NCBI GenBank assembly: GCA_964480365.1
Contig: CAYZPM010000012.1
Span: forward strand, 1-64,000
DNA: 64,000 bases
From: CAIQPV01 sp964480365
Lineage (GTDB): Bacteria; Pseudomonadota; Gammaproteobacteria; Burkholderiales; Gallionellaceae
Direction: 5' to 3'
Below the pieces are notes generated by a model, which did not search any database, was not told the DNA's origin, and was given only the letters and a program-made list of their open reading frames with translations. This document shows positions 8,786-17,836 of this stretch, piece after piece. The position numbers and the translations under genes were made by a program. How positions within the stretch are numbered: position 1 is the first letter of the stretch; each line of letters begins with the position of its first letter.

Positions 8786-9964
8786 CTAATCACCTTGTGA
8801 CAGGAACTCGGTCACCAGCGGGCATAACATGTCCAGCAACTGTTGCGCTTCCGCTTGTGTAAATACCAGCGGTGGCAACAGCCGGATGACATTGTCGGCG
8901 GTGACGTTGATCAGCAGCCCATGCGCCAGCGCGCGCTTAACCAGTTCAGGGCAGGGTTTGTTCAATTCGATACCTATCATCAGCCCTTGCCCGCGTATGG
9001 AAACCACGCCTGCAACTTGGCTGAAACGCTCGCGAAAACCTTGTTTCAGAAAATCACCTATGGCCGTGGCATGGGCAAGCAACTTATCCTGCTCCATGAT
9101 TTCCAGAGTGGTGAGCGCGGCAGTGCTGGCCAACGGGTTACCGCCGAAGGTAGAGCCATGATTGCCGGGTTTGAAAGTACCCGCCGCCTTGCCTGCTGCC
9201 AGACAGGCCCCCACCGGCACGCCCGAACCCAAACCTTTGGCCAGCGTCATCACGTCTGGCAAGATGCCGGTGTGCTGATGGGCGAACCATTTGCCGGTGC
9301 GCCCGATGCCGCATTGCACTTCATCCAGCATCAGCAGCCAGCCTTGCTGGTCGCAAATCTGCCGCAGTTGTTCGAGATAATGAATGTCCAGAGTACGGAT
9401 GCCGCCTTCGCCCTGAATCGGCTCGACCAGCACCGCCACGACATCGTGGTTGTGTTCGGCAACCTGGCGGATGGCATCGAGGTCGTTGTACGGCACACGT
9501 ACGAAACCTTTTACCAGCGGCTCGAAACCGGCCTGTACCTTGCGGTTGCCCGTTGCCGAGAGCGTGGCCAGCGTGCGTCCGTGGAACGCCTGCTCCATCA
9601 CGATGATGGTGGGCATCTCGATGCCCTTGTTGTGCCCGTACATGCGCGCCAGTTTGATCGCCGCTTCATTGGCTTCGCAGCCGGAATTGCACAGGAATAC
9701 TTCCTGCATGTTGGACAGCTCACACAGCTTGTCGGCAATCTGCTCCTGCTCGCGCACTTGGTATATGTTGGAGACATGGATAAACCTGCCGATTTGTGCA
9801 TTCAGTGCGGCGGTAAATTTCGGGTGGGCGTGTCCCAGTGTGTTGACCGCGATACCGGCGAGCGCATCCAGATAGCGCTTGCCGTTGCTGTCCCACAACC
9901 AAGCCCCTTCGCCATGCGTGAAGGCGACGGGAAGGCGGGCATAAGTGTTCATCAGATGCGACAT
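8786..9964 (-). CDS. argD: Acetylornithine aminotransferase
   Basis: This is a PLP-dependent class III aminotransferase of 392 residues. It transfers an amino group from glutamate to N-acetylglutamate semialdehyde; E. coli ArgD also serves lysine synthesis. The PLP lysine is Lys243 in TLAKGLGSG, with the upstream MLDEVQCGIGRTG motif and the SGCEANEAAIKLAR segment. The start MSHLMNTYARLPVAF is preceded by GGGAG five bases upstream; a 22-codon upstream extension is not family-like. It is the first gene of the argD-argF-thioesterase-argG-ppnP-yajQ run. Confidence 0.96.
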   Translation of the reverse strand: MSHLMNTYARLPVAFTHGEGAWLWDSNGKRYLDALAGIAVNTLGHAHPKFTAALNAQIGRFIHVSNIYQVREQEQIADKLCELSNMQEVFLCNSGCEANEAAIKLARMYGHNKGIEMPTIIVMEQAFHGRTLATLSATGNRKVQAGFEPLVKGFVRVPYNDLDAIRQVAEHNHDVVAVLVEPIQGEGGIRTLDIHYLEQLRQICDQQGWLLMLDEVQCGIGRTGKWFAHQHTGILPDVMTLAKGLGSGVPVGACLAAGKAAGTFKPGNHGSTFGGNPLASTAALTTLEIMEQDKLLAHATAIGDFLKQGFRERFSQVAGVVSIRGQGLMIGIELNKPCPELVKRALAHGLLINVTADNVIRLLPPLVFTQAEAQQLLDMLCPLVTEFLSQGD

Positions 9965-10211
9965 GGAAACTCCCGTTAACTTGCCAGAAGCTGTTTTAAA
10001 ATCACTAAGCTTGCCATTTCGGGCTTGCACAAAAAGTTCGCAATACGCTACCTGCTAAAGCAGGTGCAGTGTTGTCGGCGTAGCGCTTGGAATCCAGGGC
10101 CGCATAACAGCAAACTACAGTATATTCCGGTCCTGTGCTCCGGGCACAACCAAATTGACTGCGTTCGCCACATTTTAAAACGGCTTCGTTACCGCGCTAT
10201 TTCAAAACGAA
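9965..10211. other. Gene-free region between argD and rpsT
   Basis: No coding frame of family-like composition is seen. A small perfect hairpin (ACCTGC, loop TAAA, GCAGGT) lies at 10050-10065 upstream of argD. It might be a leader element, but no ARG-box-like palindrome was recognised. The argD promoter must lie here. Confidence 0.4.
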
Positions 10212-10236
10212 AAAGGCCGACGTTCGGTCGGCCTTT
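10212..10236 (-). terminator. Rho-independent terminator of rpsT
   Basis: A perfect 10-bp stem (AAAGGCCGAC at 10212-10221 with GTCGGCCTTT at 10227-10236) has a 5-base loop. Read on the minus strand it ends in a run of T, 26 bases past the rpsT stop. This orientation fits termination of rpsT. Confidence 0.9.
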
Positions 10237-10262
10237 CTGCACACACAAGACCGCGCCGAGGC

Positions 10263-10526
10263 TTAGGCCATTACCTTGATGGCGGCGGACAGGCGGCTCT
10301 TGTGGCGTGATGCCTTGTTCTTGTGGATGATCTTCTTGTCGGCGATGGAGTCCACGATACTGGTGGATTCGCTGAACACGGCTTGTGCGGCGGCCTTGTC
10401 GCCTGCTTCAATGGCTTTCACCACTTTCTTGATTGCGGTGCGCAGTTCCGAGCGCAGGCTCGCGTTATGGTCACGCTGCTTGTCCGCTTGTCTTGCGCGC
10501 TTCCTTGCTTGTGCGCTGTTTGCCAT
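10263..10526 (-). CDS. rpsT: 30S ribosomal protein S20
   Basis: S20 binds the 5' domain and helix 44 of 16S rRNA in the small subunit. The 87-residue, Lys/Arg/Ala-rich, all-helical sequence begins MANSAQARKRARQADK and ends NKASRHKSRLSAAIK, as in the family. A strong Shine-Dalgarno AAGGAG precedes the ATG. The gene stands alone with its own promoter and terminator, as is usual for rpsT. Confidence 0.98.
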   Translation of the reverse strand: MANSAQARKRARQADKQRDHNASLRSELRTAIKKVVKAIEAGDKAAAQAVFSESTSIVDSIADKKIIHKNKASRHKSRLSAAIKVMA

Positions 10527-10565
10527 GGTAACTCCTTGATAATTCTGTTGCGATGAAAGGCGCGC

Positions 10566-10594
10566 ATTATAGGGAGGCTTGCCAACTTTGGCAA
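10566..10594 (-). promoter_or_regulatory. Sigma-70 promoter of rpsT
   Basis: On the minus strand a perfect -10 box TATAAT (10566-10571) is preceded by 17 bases and a -35 box TTGCCA (10589-10594), one mismatch from TTGACA. It lies about 40 bases upstream of the rpsT start codon, which fits a strong ribosomal-protein promoter. Confidence 0.8.
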
Positions 10595-10710
10595 ATGTTT
10601 ATTTTCGTCGTTGGCAGCGTAATGGCTGGCTAGTGGCTTTCCCGCCGTGCGGGGCAGTAATGGTATGATGACGCCCGTTCAAAAAGCAAGCAGTGTAAAG
10701 GTACTGAGCC

Positions 10711-11082
10711 ATGCAACCCAAAAATATGCTATCCAAAGTTGCCGAATTCGTGATTCAAGGGATAACCGTAGACGGAATCCCTTTCCAGCCAGCAGATTGG
10801 GCAGAGCATCTGTGCGATTCACTGACCAGATCGGGAGCGGATGGGCGCAAAATCCACCCGTCCTATGTGCGCCCAATGATAATCGACGGGATAAAGTGCG
10901 TGGTGGTACGGGCTACGTTGCGCAAGGATAATGCCGAGGCGTTCGAACTGATCAAGCGCTATATTGTCGAGAATCGCCTGATGATACGCGCGGGTCGTGG
11001 CGGTGGCGATTATATTGAAACCACCGGCGCTTATCCGGCATTCCGCAGCGACCGTCGCGATCCGAACAACGATAACTGGTAA
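10711..11082 (+). CDS. DUF3579 family protein
   Basis: This is a 123-residue protein of the DUF3579 family, which I know mainly from betaproteobacteria and whose function is unknown. It shows the family blocks FVIQGITVDGIPFQPADWAEHLCD and HPSYVRPMIIDGIKCVVV. It is 39 bases upstream of murJ on the same strand and probably co-transcribed with it; this pairing is frequent in related genomes as far as I recall. No catalytic motif is evident. Confidence 0.88.
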   Translation: MQPKNMLSKVAEFVIQGITVDGIPFQPADWAEHLCDSLTRSGADGRKIHPSYVRPMIIDGIKCVVVRATLRKDNAEAFELIKRYIVENRLMIRAGRGGGDYIETTGAYPAFRSDRRDPNNDNW

Positions 11083-11121
11083 TCCCATGCGAGCATTTCG
11101 TGGCCAACCGCTTTCCCCAAG

Positions 11122-12663
11122 ATGAATTTACTTAAAGCCCTCGCCACTATCAGCAGCCTGACTCTGGTTTCGCGCATCCTCGCCTTTGTTCGTGACATAT
11201 TGATCGCGCGTATCTTCGGTGCAGGCATGGCAACCGACGCTTTCTTCGTCGCCTTCAGGCTGCCCAATCTGTTGCGACGCCTGTTCGCGGAGGGCGCATT
11301 TTCGCAGGCCTTTGTGCCGATTTTCGGCGAATACAAGAACCGCAAGGGACACGACGAAACCAAGCTGCTGGTGGATCATGTCGTCACGCTGCTGGCGATC
11401 ATCTTGTTCGTGGTTACGCTGATCGGCATCATCGCCGCGCCCATTCTGGTCTACATTACCGCGCCGGGTTTTGTGAAAGATGTGGACAAATTTGCGCTCA
11501 CTGTGCAATTGTTGCGCATCACCTCGCCTTATATTTTCTTCATCTCGCTGGTTGCGGTAGCGGCGGGTATTCTCAACTCCTACAACAAATTCTGGGTGCC
11601 CGCGTTTGCGCCCATCCTGCTCAACATTTGTTTCATCGGCGGCGCATTGTGGCTGGCGCCGTACTGCAATCCGCCAATCATGGCACTGGGCTGGGCGGTA
11701 TTCCTCGCAGGCTTCGTGCAGTTGGCATTTCAAGTCCCGTTTCTGAAAAAAATCGGCATGTTGCCGACTTGGCGCCTGAACCTGAAAGACGCGGGCGTGT
11801 GGCGCATCATCAAACAGATGGGGCCGGCGGTGTTCGGCGTATCCATCGCGCAGATCAGCCTCATCATCAACACCATCTTCGCCTCCTTTCTAGTGGCGGG
11901 CAGTGTGTCCTGGCTTTATTTCGCCGACCGCCTGATGGAGTTTCCCTCCGGCCTGCTGGGGGCGGCGCTCGGCACCATCCTGCTGCCTTCGCTGTCCAAG
12001 CACCACGCCGACAATAGTCCGGAAGAATATTCCCGGCTGCTGGATTGGGGTTTGCGCTTGGTCTTCATGCTCACTCTGCCCGCAGCCCTCGCGCTGGGCA
12101 TGATCGCCGTGCCACTGCTGGCGACTTTTTTCCAGCATGGCGCATTCGCCGCGAATGATGTGCTGATGACGCGCAATGCGCTGGCCGGTTACAGCGTCGG
12201 ACTGATCGGACTCATCTCGGTGAAAGTGCTGGCTCCCGGTTTTTATGCGCGGCAGGACATCAAGACCCCGGTCAAGATCGGCATCGCCACGCTGTTCGCC
12301 ACCCAGGCGATGAACCTCCTGTTCGTTTTCGGGATGCAATTGCATCATGCCGGACTGGCGCTGTCTATCGGCCTCGGCTCCTGTTTGAACTCCGCCATCC
12401 TGTTCTACCTGCTGCGCAAACGCGGCATCTACCGGCCCGAACCCGGCTGGGGCAAGTTCCTCGCCAAGCTCGGTGCGGCGCTGCTGGCGTTGGGGCTATC
12501 GCTGTGGTTCGGCATGGGCAGCGAGCAAGACTGGCTTAATACACACGGCTGGACACGTATCATCCACCTGACATGGCTGGTGGTGGTGGGTGTGGCGGTG
12601 TACTTCGCCGTGCTGTGGTTGCTTGGTTTTCGGGTGAAGGATTTTGCAAAGCGCGGGGCTTGA
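11122..12663 (+). CDS. murJ: Lipid II flippase MurJ (MviN)
   Basis: MurJ flips lipid II across the inner membrane for peptidoglycan synthesis. The 513-residue protein has about fourteen hydrophobic segments. It carries the conserved MurJ N-terminal stretch ARIFGAGMATDAFFVAFR followed by LPNLLRRLFAEGAFSQAFVP. The middle conserved block PSGLLGAALGTILLPSLS is also present. Start ATG 11122 is family-consistent although the Shine-Dalgarno is weak. It follows DUF3579 and ends before a gene-poor accessory stretch. Confidence 0.96.
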   Translation: MNLLKALATISSLTLVSRILAFVRDILIARIFGAGMATDAFFVAFRLPNLLRRLFAEGAFSQAFVPIFGEYKNRKGHDETKLLVDHVVTLLAIILFVVTLIGIIAAPILVYITAPGFVKDVDKFALTVQLLRITSPYIFFISLVAVAAGILNSYNKFWVPAFAPILLNICFIGGALWLAPYCNPPIMALGWAVFLAGFVQLAFQVPFLKKIGMLPTWRLNLKDAGVWRIIKQMGPAVFGVSIAQISLIINTIFASFLVAGSVSWLYFADRLMEFPSGLLGAALGTILLPSLSKHHADNSPEEYSRLLDWGLRLVFMLTLPAALALGMIAVPLLATFFQHGAFAANDVLMTRNALAGYSVGLIGLISVKVLAPGFYARQDIKTPVKIGIATLFATQAMNLLFVFGMQLHHAGLALSIGLGSCLNSAILFYLLRKRGIYRPEPGWGKFLAKLGAALLALGLSLWFGMGSEQDWLNTHGWTRIIHLTWLVVVGVAVYFAVLWLLGFRVKDFAKRGA

Positions 12664-12917
12664 TTGGCATGCTATTAATTTAGGACATCCGCAATCTGCG
12701 GTTGCTTTTGGTCAAGAACTGTTTTGCGTAAAGAATTGCATTCGTGTTGGTTAGCTATGATTATGAACGTCCCAGTTGTGCCAATGGACTATCAAGCGGC
12801 GTGTAATTATGTCGGCGTGCAGGTCGCGACTGTCAGCGACGAAAAAGCCAGTCGCTTGTTGGTTGCATAGCAGACCTTCGCGAGTAAAATGCTGATCGGT
12901 CAGTAACCATCAAATGT

Positions 12918-13454
12918 CTATTTGTTAAGCACCATTGCCGAATTTTTGAATGCGATCCTCATATCGCGCTTCAACTGGTCAACATCATTTGGAAAGGAGT
13001 TGTGGTCAGGTATTAACGCCTTTTCCTTTGCCTCATTGTTCTTTGAGAACCTTTGCTTTCCAGTTGCAGTTGTTGAACAAAATAGTTTTATTCTGCACAC
13101 AGCACATAACGTTCCTCTCGCTGCCGCAGCGTTCGCATGAGTTTCAATCCAACTTTCACACTGTTCCCCATACGTTTCTCGAAATACTGCTGAATATTTC
13201 TTTAGATAACCAATAAAATGTATTTGCAGGCAATCAGCATAAACAACTGGGTTGTCCTTAATGTATTCATCCCATATAAACTCATCGGGCAATATTCCTG
13301 CCATTGCCAAATCGAATGTATAACCAAATGCCTCATAAAATTCTTTCGGGTTTTCTATCTTGTGGAGGAACTCTCCGTCAACCGTAATGAACCCATATTG
13401 CTTGCCTTGGTCGCCTCTAGCACAGCGATCAAAGTGTGGAATTTTGTTTTGCAT
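12918..13454 (-). CDS. Hypothetical protein, 178 aa
   Basis: I do not recognise the family. The start at 13454 has AAAGGA at a good distance. The N-half (FDRCARGDQGKQYGFITVDGEFLHKI) reads like a soluble alpha/beta protein, with aromatic- and acid-rich middle helices. A CAVCRIKLFC cluster near 117-126 is followed by a Lys/Asn-rich segment of different character, as if the C-third had been altered. The base composition is more AT-rich than that of murJ, which suggests accessory origin. It stands alone in a gene-poor stretch. Confidence 0.55.
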   Translation of the reverse strand: MQNKIPHFDRCARGDQGKQYGFITVDGEFLHKIENPKEFYEAFGYTFDLAMAGILPDEFIWDEYIKDNPVVYADCLQIHFIGYLKKYSAVFRETYGEQCESWIETHANAAAARGTLCAVCRIKLFCSTTATGKQRFSKNNEAKEKALIPDHNSFPNDVDQLKRDMRIAFKNSAMVLNK

Positions 13455-13747
13455 ATATTCCTTTCATTGCATTTGTAAATCGAACTACGGCCATAGTTCA
13501 TTTCTTTATCGTGTGTGCCAAGAGTACGCTGTTAAAATAAATAATCATATATGTAGAAATGCATAGGCCAGTCGGCTTAAGTAAAATCGGTAGCTTCCCA
13601 TCCGTGTTAGTCTTATAAGACTACCCATAACTGACCGCTTCCTGCGTCGCTGACTGCCTGAAATGGGTTAGCTGCTGCCGGATGACCGTCCGAAAATAAC
13701 CGGTCAGTGATGGCCTATCACGCTGAAGCGACCATATGACAAACTGG

Positions 13748-14005
13748 TCATCGGTTAATAACTTCCATCTGGCACGGCAAAGACCAGCCCGGTGGCAATA
13801 CCCCCTTGGCGATCATCATATTGGAAGGGTGGACACAAAGCGCCGCTTCTCCAAAATGATGATACCAACGACATGTACGCACTTTTGTGCCGCACTCCAC
13901 CAGATTTGCCAGGCCAAGTATCCTCGCGCGACAGTCGGTCACGTCGATTTTCTGCCCGTCATTTGAATTGTCTTTCTCAATATTTACATTCTGGACATCG
14001 CTCAT
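13748..14005 (-). CDS. Small Cys-containing hypothetical protein, 85 aa
   Basis: This short frame has a patterned Cys arrangement: DCRARILGLANLVECG, then TCRWYHHFGEAALCVHP. The C-x(n)-GL-NL-x-C ... C ... FG ... C-x-HP pattern reminds me of small uncharacterised proteins in iron-oxidising and ammonia-oxidising betaproteobacteria. Four regularly spaced cysteines could bind metal (inference). The Shine-Dalgarno (AAGGA, 13 bases away) is poor, so it may be a relic. It is isolated between two gene-free stretches. Confidence 0.4.
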   Translation of the reverse strand: MSDVQNVNIEKDNSNDGQKIDVTDCRARILGLANLVECGTKVRTCRWYHHFGEAALCVHPSNMMIAKGVLPPGWSLPCQMEVINR

Positions 14006-14519
14006 GATTCACTTTGCATCCTTGTAATTATCTGCCGTGTAATATGATTGAGTACAAACTGGAGATAGAGATTTTTTTCCTGCACCGGCATCACGTTCTG
14101 ATGCATGATATTTTCCAAAAGTTGTTTTGCAATCTACTCCTGTTCTTCGGTGTTTGGCATCAGGAAACCCTGCAATATCCTATCGGTGTTTATCCTATAA
14201 CGGTATACAGCAAGTGAAAGCGCGACTACCGACCCGTCAGCCAACCCAAGACTGAGTGGCGGCTTTCGAGAACCATAAAATCATAGCGGACTCTCGCAAA
14301 GAGGTTGGCAAGCGCCAGTAGAGGAGCAAGAAGTCCACTCTCTTGTCGGTCGCACAACAGGCAGTGGCGAGAATATTGGTGGAGTTATGAGCAGCACATA
14401 TTCCAAGAATATATCTAGGCCGTTCGGCATATTGATATTTGTCAGTCCATGATGTAGCGTGCGCCGTGAATAATGCATCGCCAAAAAACAAAAAAATATA
14501 AACCATCGACACTTAAAAA
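14006..14519. other. Gene-free stretch with relic sequence
   Basis: About 510 bases show no convincing gene on either strand. Short open frames here have no Shine-Dalgarno and no coding-like composition. The stretch contains one copy of a degenerate 56-bp dispersed repeat (14257-14312) and looks like decayed intergenic DNA. The preceding 13455-13747 gap is similar in character. Confidence 0.5.
14257..14312 (+). repeat. Degenerate 56-bp dispersed repeat, copy A
   Basis: The sequence around TAAAATCATAGC and TCGCAAAGA recurs at 17943-17998 in the same orientation, 46 of 56 positions identical by my alignment. The two copies flank the decayed sensor-kinase gene and the MBL-hemerythrin fusion gene. 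Confidence 0.7.
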
Positions 14520-15042
14520 GTGAATACGAGTAGAAGCAAATCTGACACATTGCGCGTTCAAGCCGAGGCGCAGCTTGCCCGTGCTCGTCTGACGGATATC
14601 CCCGCCCACACCGCCGAAGAACTCATGCATGAACTTCAGGTTCATCAGATCGAACTGGAAATGCAGAACGATGAATTGCGGCGGGCACAAATCGTCATAG
14701 AAGAAATGCGAGATCGGTATGTGGGTCTTTATGAATTCGCCCCAGTCAGATATTTCACGCTCACGCGTGATGGTAAAATCACTGAAGTGAATTTCACCGG
14801 TGCCGAAATGGTGGGAGTGGAGCGCAAAAAATCTGATCAATCGCCGCTTCTCAGGCTTAATCAGCACTGAAAACGGCGATCAATGGCATCATCATTTTCA
14901 GAGCGTGTTGCATCGCGACGGGCGGCAGCATCGCGACGGGCGGCAGCATCGCGACGGGCGGCAGCATTGCGGCCTACCGCAAGGACACACCATTGCCTCG
15001 ACTTCCTATGGAATACGCGGCATGCGCGAGCGAGTTGAATAG
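14520..15042 (+). pseudogene. Decayed PAS-domain sensor histidine kinase
   Basis: The GTG at 14520 opens a frame with an EELMHELQVHQIELEMQNDE coiled coil and the start of a PAS domain (GLYEFAPVRYFTLTRDGKI), as in PAS sensor proteins of related bacteria. The reading then shifts at about 14828-14836 (AAAAAATCTG). The neighbouring frame continues the expected sequence (LINRRFSGLIS, WHHHFQSVLHRDG), so one extra base probably broke the gene. After three 18-bp repeats the frame jumps to SYGIRGMRERVE, which resembles the C-terminus of a NarL-type histidine kinase ATPase domain. The whole middle, including the phosphoacceptor histidine, is therefore deleted. The gene is almost certainly non-functional. 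Confidence 0.7.
14911..14964 (+). repeat. 18-bp tandem repeat, three copies
   Basis: CATCGCGACGGGCGGCAG is repeated three times exactly (14911-14928, 14929-14946, 14947-14964), followed by a partial CAT. Being a multiple of three, it adds HRDGRQ units in the shifted frame of the decayed kinase. It marks the junction where the internal deletion occurred and probably arose by slippage. Confidence 0.9.
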
Positions 15043-15223
15043 TTGGCTGGAATGTTAGATCTTGATTCCCCTTCCTGTGGAGGTTTCTGTGTGACGGTAA
15101 AATTGCCGCTGCCTGTTGCATCACAATAATTGGTAACTGTTTCGAGCATATCGTATTTTCGCTTGGAATTATTTGCTGCTGGTCACGAAGGAATATTAAT
15201 ATGAGCTGAGGGTCAAATAAGAC

Positions 15224-17836
15224 ATGGGAATCCATAAAATTAATGTCGCGCGCGGAATCTACTGGGTAGAAATTCCAGAAGCAGATCTGCGCATATTGTG
15301 CGGATGCCCGGCGGATGCGGTCAAGCACCTGATTAAACACGGACTGATTCTGCTTCATGAAGTCAAAGGCATCGCCTGCGAAACGGGCCCCAACGCCATC
15401 CTGTTATCTGATGATTCGCTACAGAACGGCAATTTCGCCAATCTGGCAGAGTTCCCGGTTTTACAGATGCTTTACAAGCAGGGGCTGATTCTACCCGGTC
15501 ATCCCAACAACACAGGCCGTAAGCCCCTGCTGATTGGGTCGGCTGAGCAGGTTGAATCTCAGATGCGCTACATCTATCGGGGAAACTACGGGCTGGTGTC
15601 GCGCGAGGAAATTACCCAAGCTGGAGTGCGTTCGGATCAGGCCGCCGAGATGATGCGCCTGAAACTCAAGTTTGCTTTCGGTCGTATTCGACCAACCCGC
15701 GACTTTCTTGACACCCGCATCGTCGGCGATGGTATTGTTGAAATAGCGGACGGTCTAAGCCTGCGTCGTGTGCGACCCAATGTTTTTGAGTTCCTCCACC
15801 AAGGTGAAACAGTGACGATCGATATCAACCTCCCTCTCGGTGAAAGCTATGAATGTCCCTACCGGCTTGACTATCATCGCTTCGAACCTGAATATTTCGC
15901 TGTTATCCACTCTGGCGAAGGCGATGGGTGGGACAGCAACCGCCCCTGTATGTCTAGCATCATTACCTATCAGAGACGTATCTACCTGATCGATGCCGGC
16001 CCGAACATTGCCAGCATTATGGCGGCGCTGGGTATCGGCATCGACCAGGTGGACGGCATTTTCCATACCCATGCGCACGATGACCACTTCGCCGGACTTA
16101 CCACGCTGATGCGCGCTGGTCGACGCATCCGCTACTTTGCGACGCCGTTGGTGCGTGCGTCAGTGGCGAAGAAGCTGGCCGCATTGTTGGGTGTTGTGGA
16201 GGAGCACTTTGCCGATTTCTTCGATATCCACGACCTTGATTTCGACACATGGAATGATATCGAGGGTCTGGAGGTGATGCCAGTTTTTTCGCCCCATCCC
16301 GTGGAAACCAACATTTTCGTTTTTCGCACGCTATGGGGCGACGATTACCGCACCTATGCCCATTTTGCGGATATCGTGTCGATGGACGTCCTTCAAGGCA
16401 TGGTCACCGACCAGCACGAGGAACCCGGTCTTGATCAACAAGCCTTCGATCGCACCCGCTCGGCCTATCTGGTTCCTGTCGATTTGAAAAAAATTGATGT
16501 GGGAGGCGGGATGATTCATGGTGATGCCAAGGATTTTAGTGCCGATACTTCCACCCGCATTCTGCTTGCCCATCGTGCCGGTGAAATAACGCTGGAGGAA
16601 AAAGAGATCGGCTCCAGCGCCGCTTTTGGCACAGTAGATGTGCTAGTGGCGGGACAATCCGACGTGATGCGTCATCACGCGTTCAGCTATCTGGAAACCC
16701 ATCTTCCCGGAGTGCTGCTACATGATCTACGAATGCTGATCAATCATCCCATTACGGAGATCAACCCCGGGGCCATTATTCTCAAGGAAGGCGAGACACC
16801 GCATGAGGTGCTGCTGCTAGTAAGCGGGCAGGTGGAGAAAATTCGCACCCGCGACAACCTGTTCGGCACCCTGTCTGCAGGGTCGTTGATCGGCATTGGC
16901 ACCACGCTGCACAACCGGCCATCTCGGCATACCTACCGCGCCTCATCCTTCGTGCAGGTATTGCGGCTTCCTGTCATTCTCTATGCCGAGGTCATACGGC
17001 GCAATGGGTTGCTGAACCGGATGAGGTGTGCATCCAATATACGCGACTTTCTGGAGACGACGAATTTGTTCAACGAGAGCCTTCCCGCCACAACTCTCGG
17101 GCGCATCGTCGACAGTGCATCGGAGATGCATTTCCAACCAGGGGAATCCATCGGCTATCAAGATCTCCAGGTTCTTAACATCATCCGATCTGGTATCGTT
17201 GAACGTGCAGTGGGCGGCAAGACTCTTGATGTACTGAAAGAGCGCGACTTCTTTGGCGAGGAAGGCGCCATCTTCAAGACTCCCTACATGTCTCGTATGC
17301 ACGCGCAGGAAGAAACCTCGGTCATTCAGATACCGGGGGAGCTTCTGGAAAATGTGCCGATCTTGCGTTGGAAGCTATTTGAGAGCTACCAGCAACGTGT
17401 GGAGCACGTCATATACAGCGGTGACCCAACAAAGCTTTTTATCTGGCGCGATTCTTTTTCCATTCAAGTGGCACAAATGGACAGCCACCACAAGCGGCTA
17501 ATTGAGATTGCCAACGCGATATTGGATCAAATGCTCAAGCCTGCAGACTACGATTCCCTGACAAAAGCCTTCGACGCTTTGGTGAATTACACGCACCATC
17601 ACTTCGCCACCGAGGAGAAACTGATGGCAATTTACAACTATCCTGGTGTCAAGACTCACAGCAAGAAACACTGCGACCTGATTATTCAGTTAGCAGAATA
17701 TAAAGAGCAGGTGCTTGGTGGGAACTTGCCTGACGAGTCCAGCTTCATGCACTTCTTCGAATCCTGGCTGGTGCGCCACATTCTGGACGAGGATCGCAAA
17801 TATGGCGCATTCTTAAATGACAAGGGAATCTATTGA
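15224..17836 (+). CDS. MBL-fold / two cNMP-binding domains / bacteriohemerythrin fusion protein
   Basis: This 870-residue soluble protein has a rare domain order. Residues 1-220 are unrecognised. A metallo-beta-lactamase domain follows, with the metal motif H283-x-H285-x-D287-H288 (THAHDDHFAGL) and a later His at SPHPVE (358). Two CRP-like cNMP-binding domains lie at about 510-600 (LVSGQVEKIRTRDNLFGTL) and 615-715 (IIRSGIVERAVGGKTLDVL). A C-terminal bacteriohemerythrin lies at about 738-865 with MDSHHKRLI, HHHFATEE, HSKKH and WLVRHILDEDRKY, which supplies the expected five His plus Glu and Asp for a diiron O2 site. No membrane segment is seen. I infer an oxygen- or redox-gated, nucleotide-modulated hydrolase or phosphodiesterase-like enzyme; the substrate is unknown. 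It is a single gene flanked by relic DNA. Confidence 0.85.
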   Translation: MGIHKINVARGIYWVEIPEADLRILCGCPADAVKHLIKHGLILLHEVKGIACETGPNAILLSDDSLQNGNFANLAEFPVLQMLYKQGLILPGHPNNTGRKPLLIGSAEQVESQMRYIYRGNYGLVSREEITQAGVRSDQAAEMMRLKLKFAFGRIRPTRDFLDTRIVGDGIVEIADGLSLRRVRPNVFEFLHQGETVTIDINLPLGESYECPYRLDYHRFEPEYFAVIHSGEGDGWDSNRPCMSSIITYQRRIYLIDAGPNIASIMAALGIGIDQVDGIFHTHAHDDHFAGLTTLMRAGRRIRYFATPLVRASVAKKLAALLGVVEEHFADFFDIHDLDFDTWNDIEGLEVMPVFSPHPVETNIFVFRTLWGDDYRTYAHFADIVSMDVLQGMVTDQHEEPGLDQQAFDRTRSAYLVPVDLKKIDVGGGMIHGDAKDFSADTSTRILLAHRAGEITLEEKEIGSSAAFGTVDVLVAGQSDVMRHHAFSYLETHLPGVLLHDLRMLINHPITEINPGAIILKEGETPHEVLLLVSGQVEKIRTRDNLFGTLSAGSLIGIGTTLHNRPSRHTYRASSFVQVLRLPVILYAEVIRRNGLLNRMRCASNIRDFLETTNLFNESLPATTLGRIVDSASEMHFQPGESIGYQDLQVLNIIRSGIVERAVGGKTLDVLKERDFFGEEGAIFKTPYMSRMHAQEETSVIQIPGELLENVPILRWKLFESYQQRVEHVIYSGDPTKLFIWRDSFSIQVAQMDSHHKRLIEIANAILDQMLKPADYDSLTKAFDALVNYTHHHFATEEKLMAIYNYPGVKTHSKKHCDLIIQLAEYKEQVLGGNLPDESSFMHFFESWLVRHILDEDRKYGAFLNDKGIY

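Noticed and set aside
12757..12870. 37-codon frame MIMNVPVVPMDYQAACNYVG in the gap after murJ
   Set aside because: No ribosome site and no recognisable family; too short to support.
14237..14512. Minus-strand frame of 91 codons before the decayed kinase
   Set aside because: Much of it is the translated degenerate 56-bp repeat; no ribosome site.
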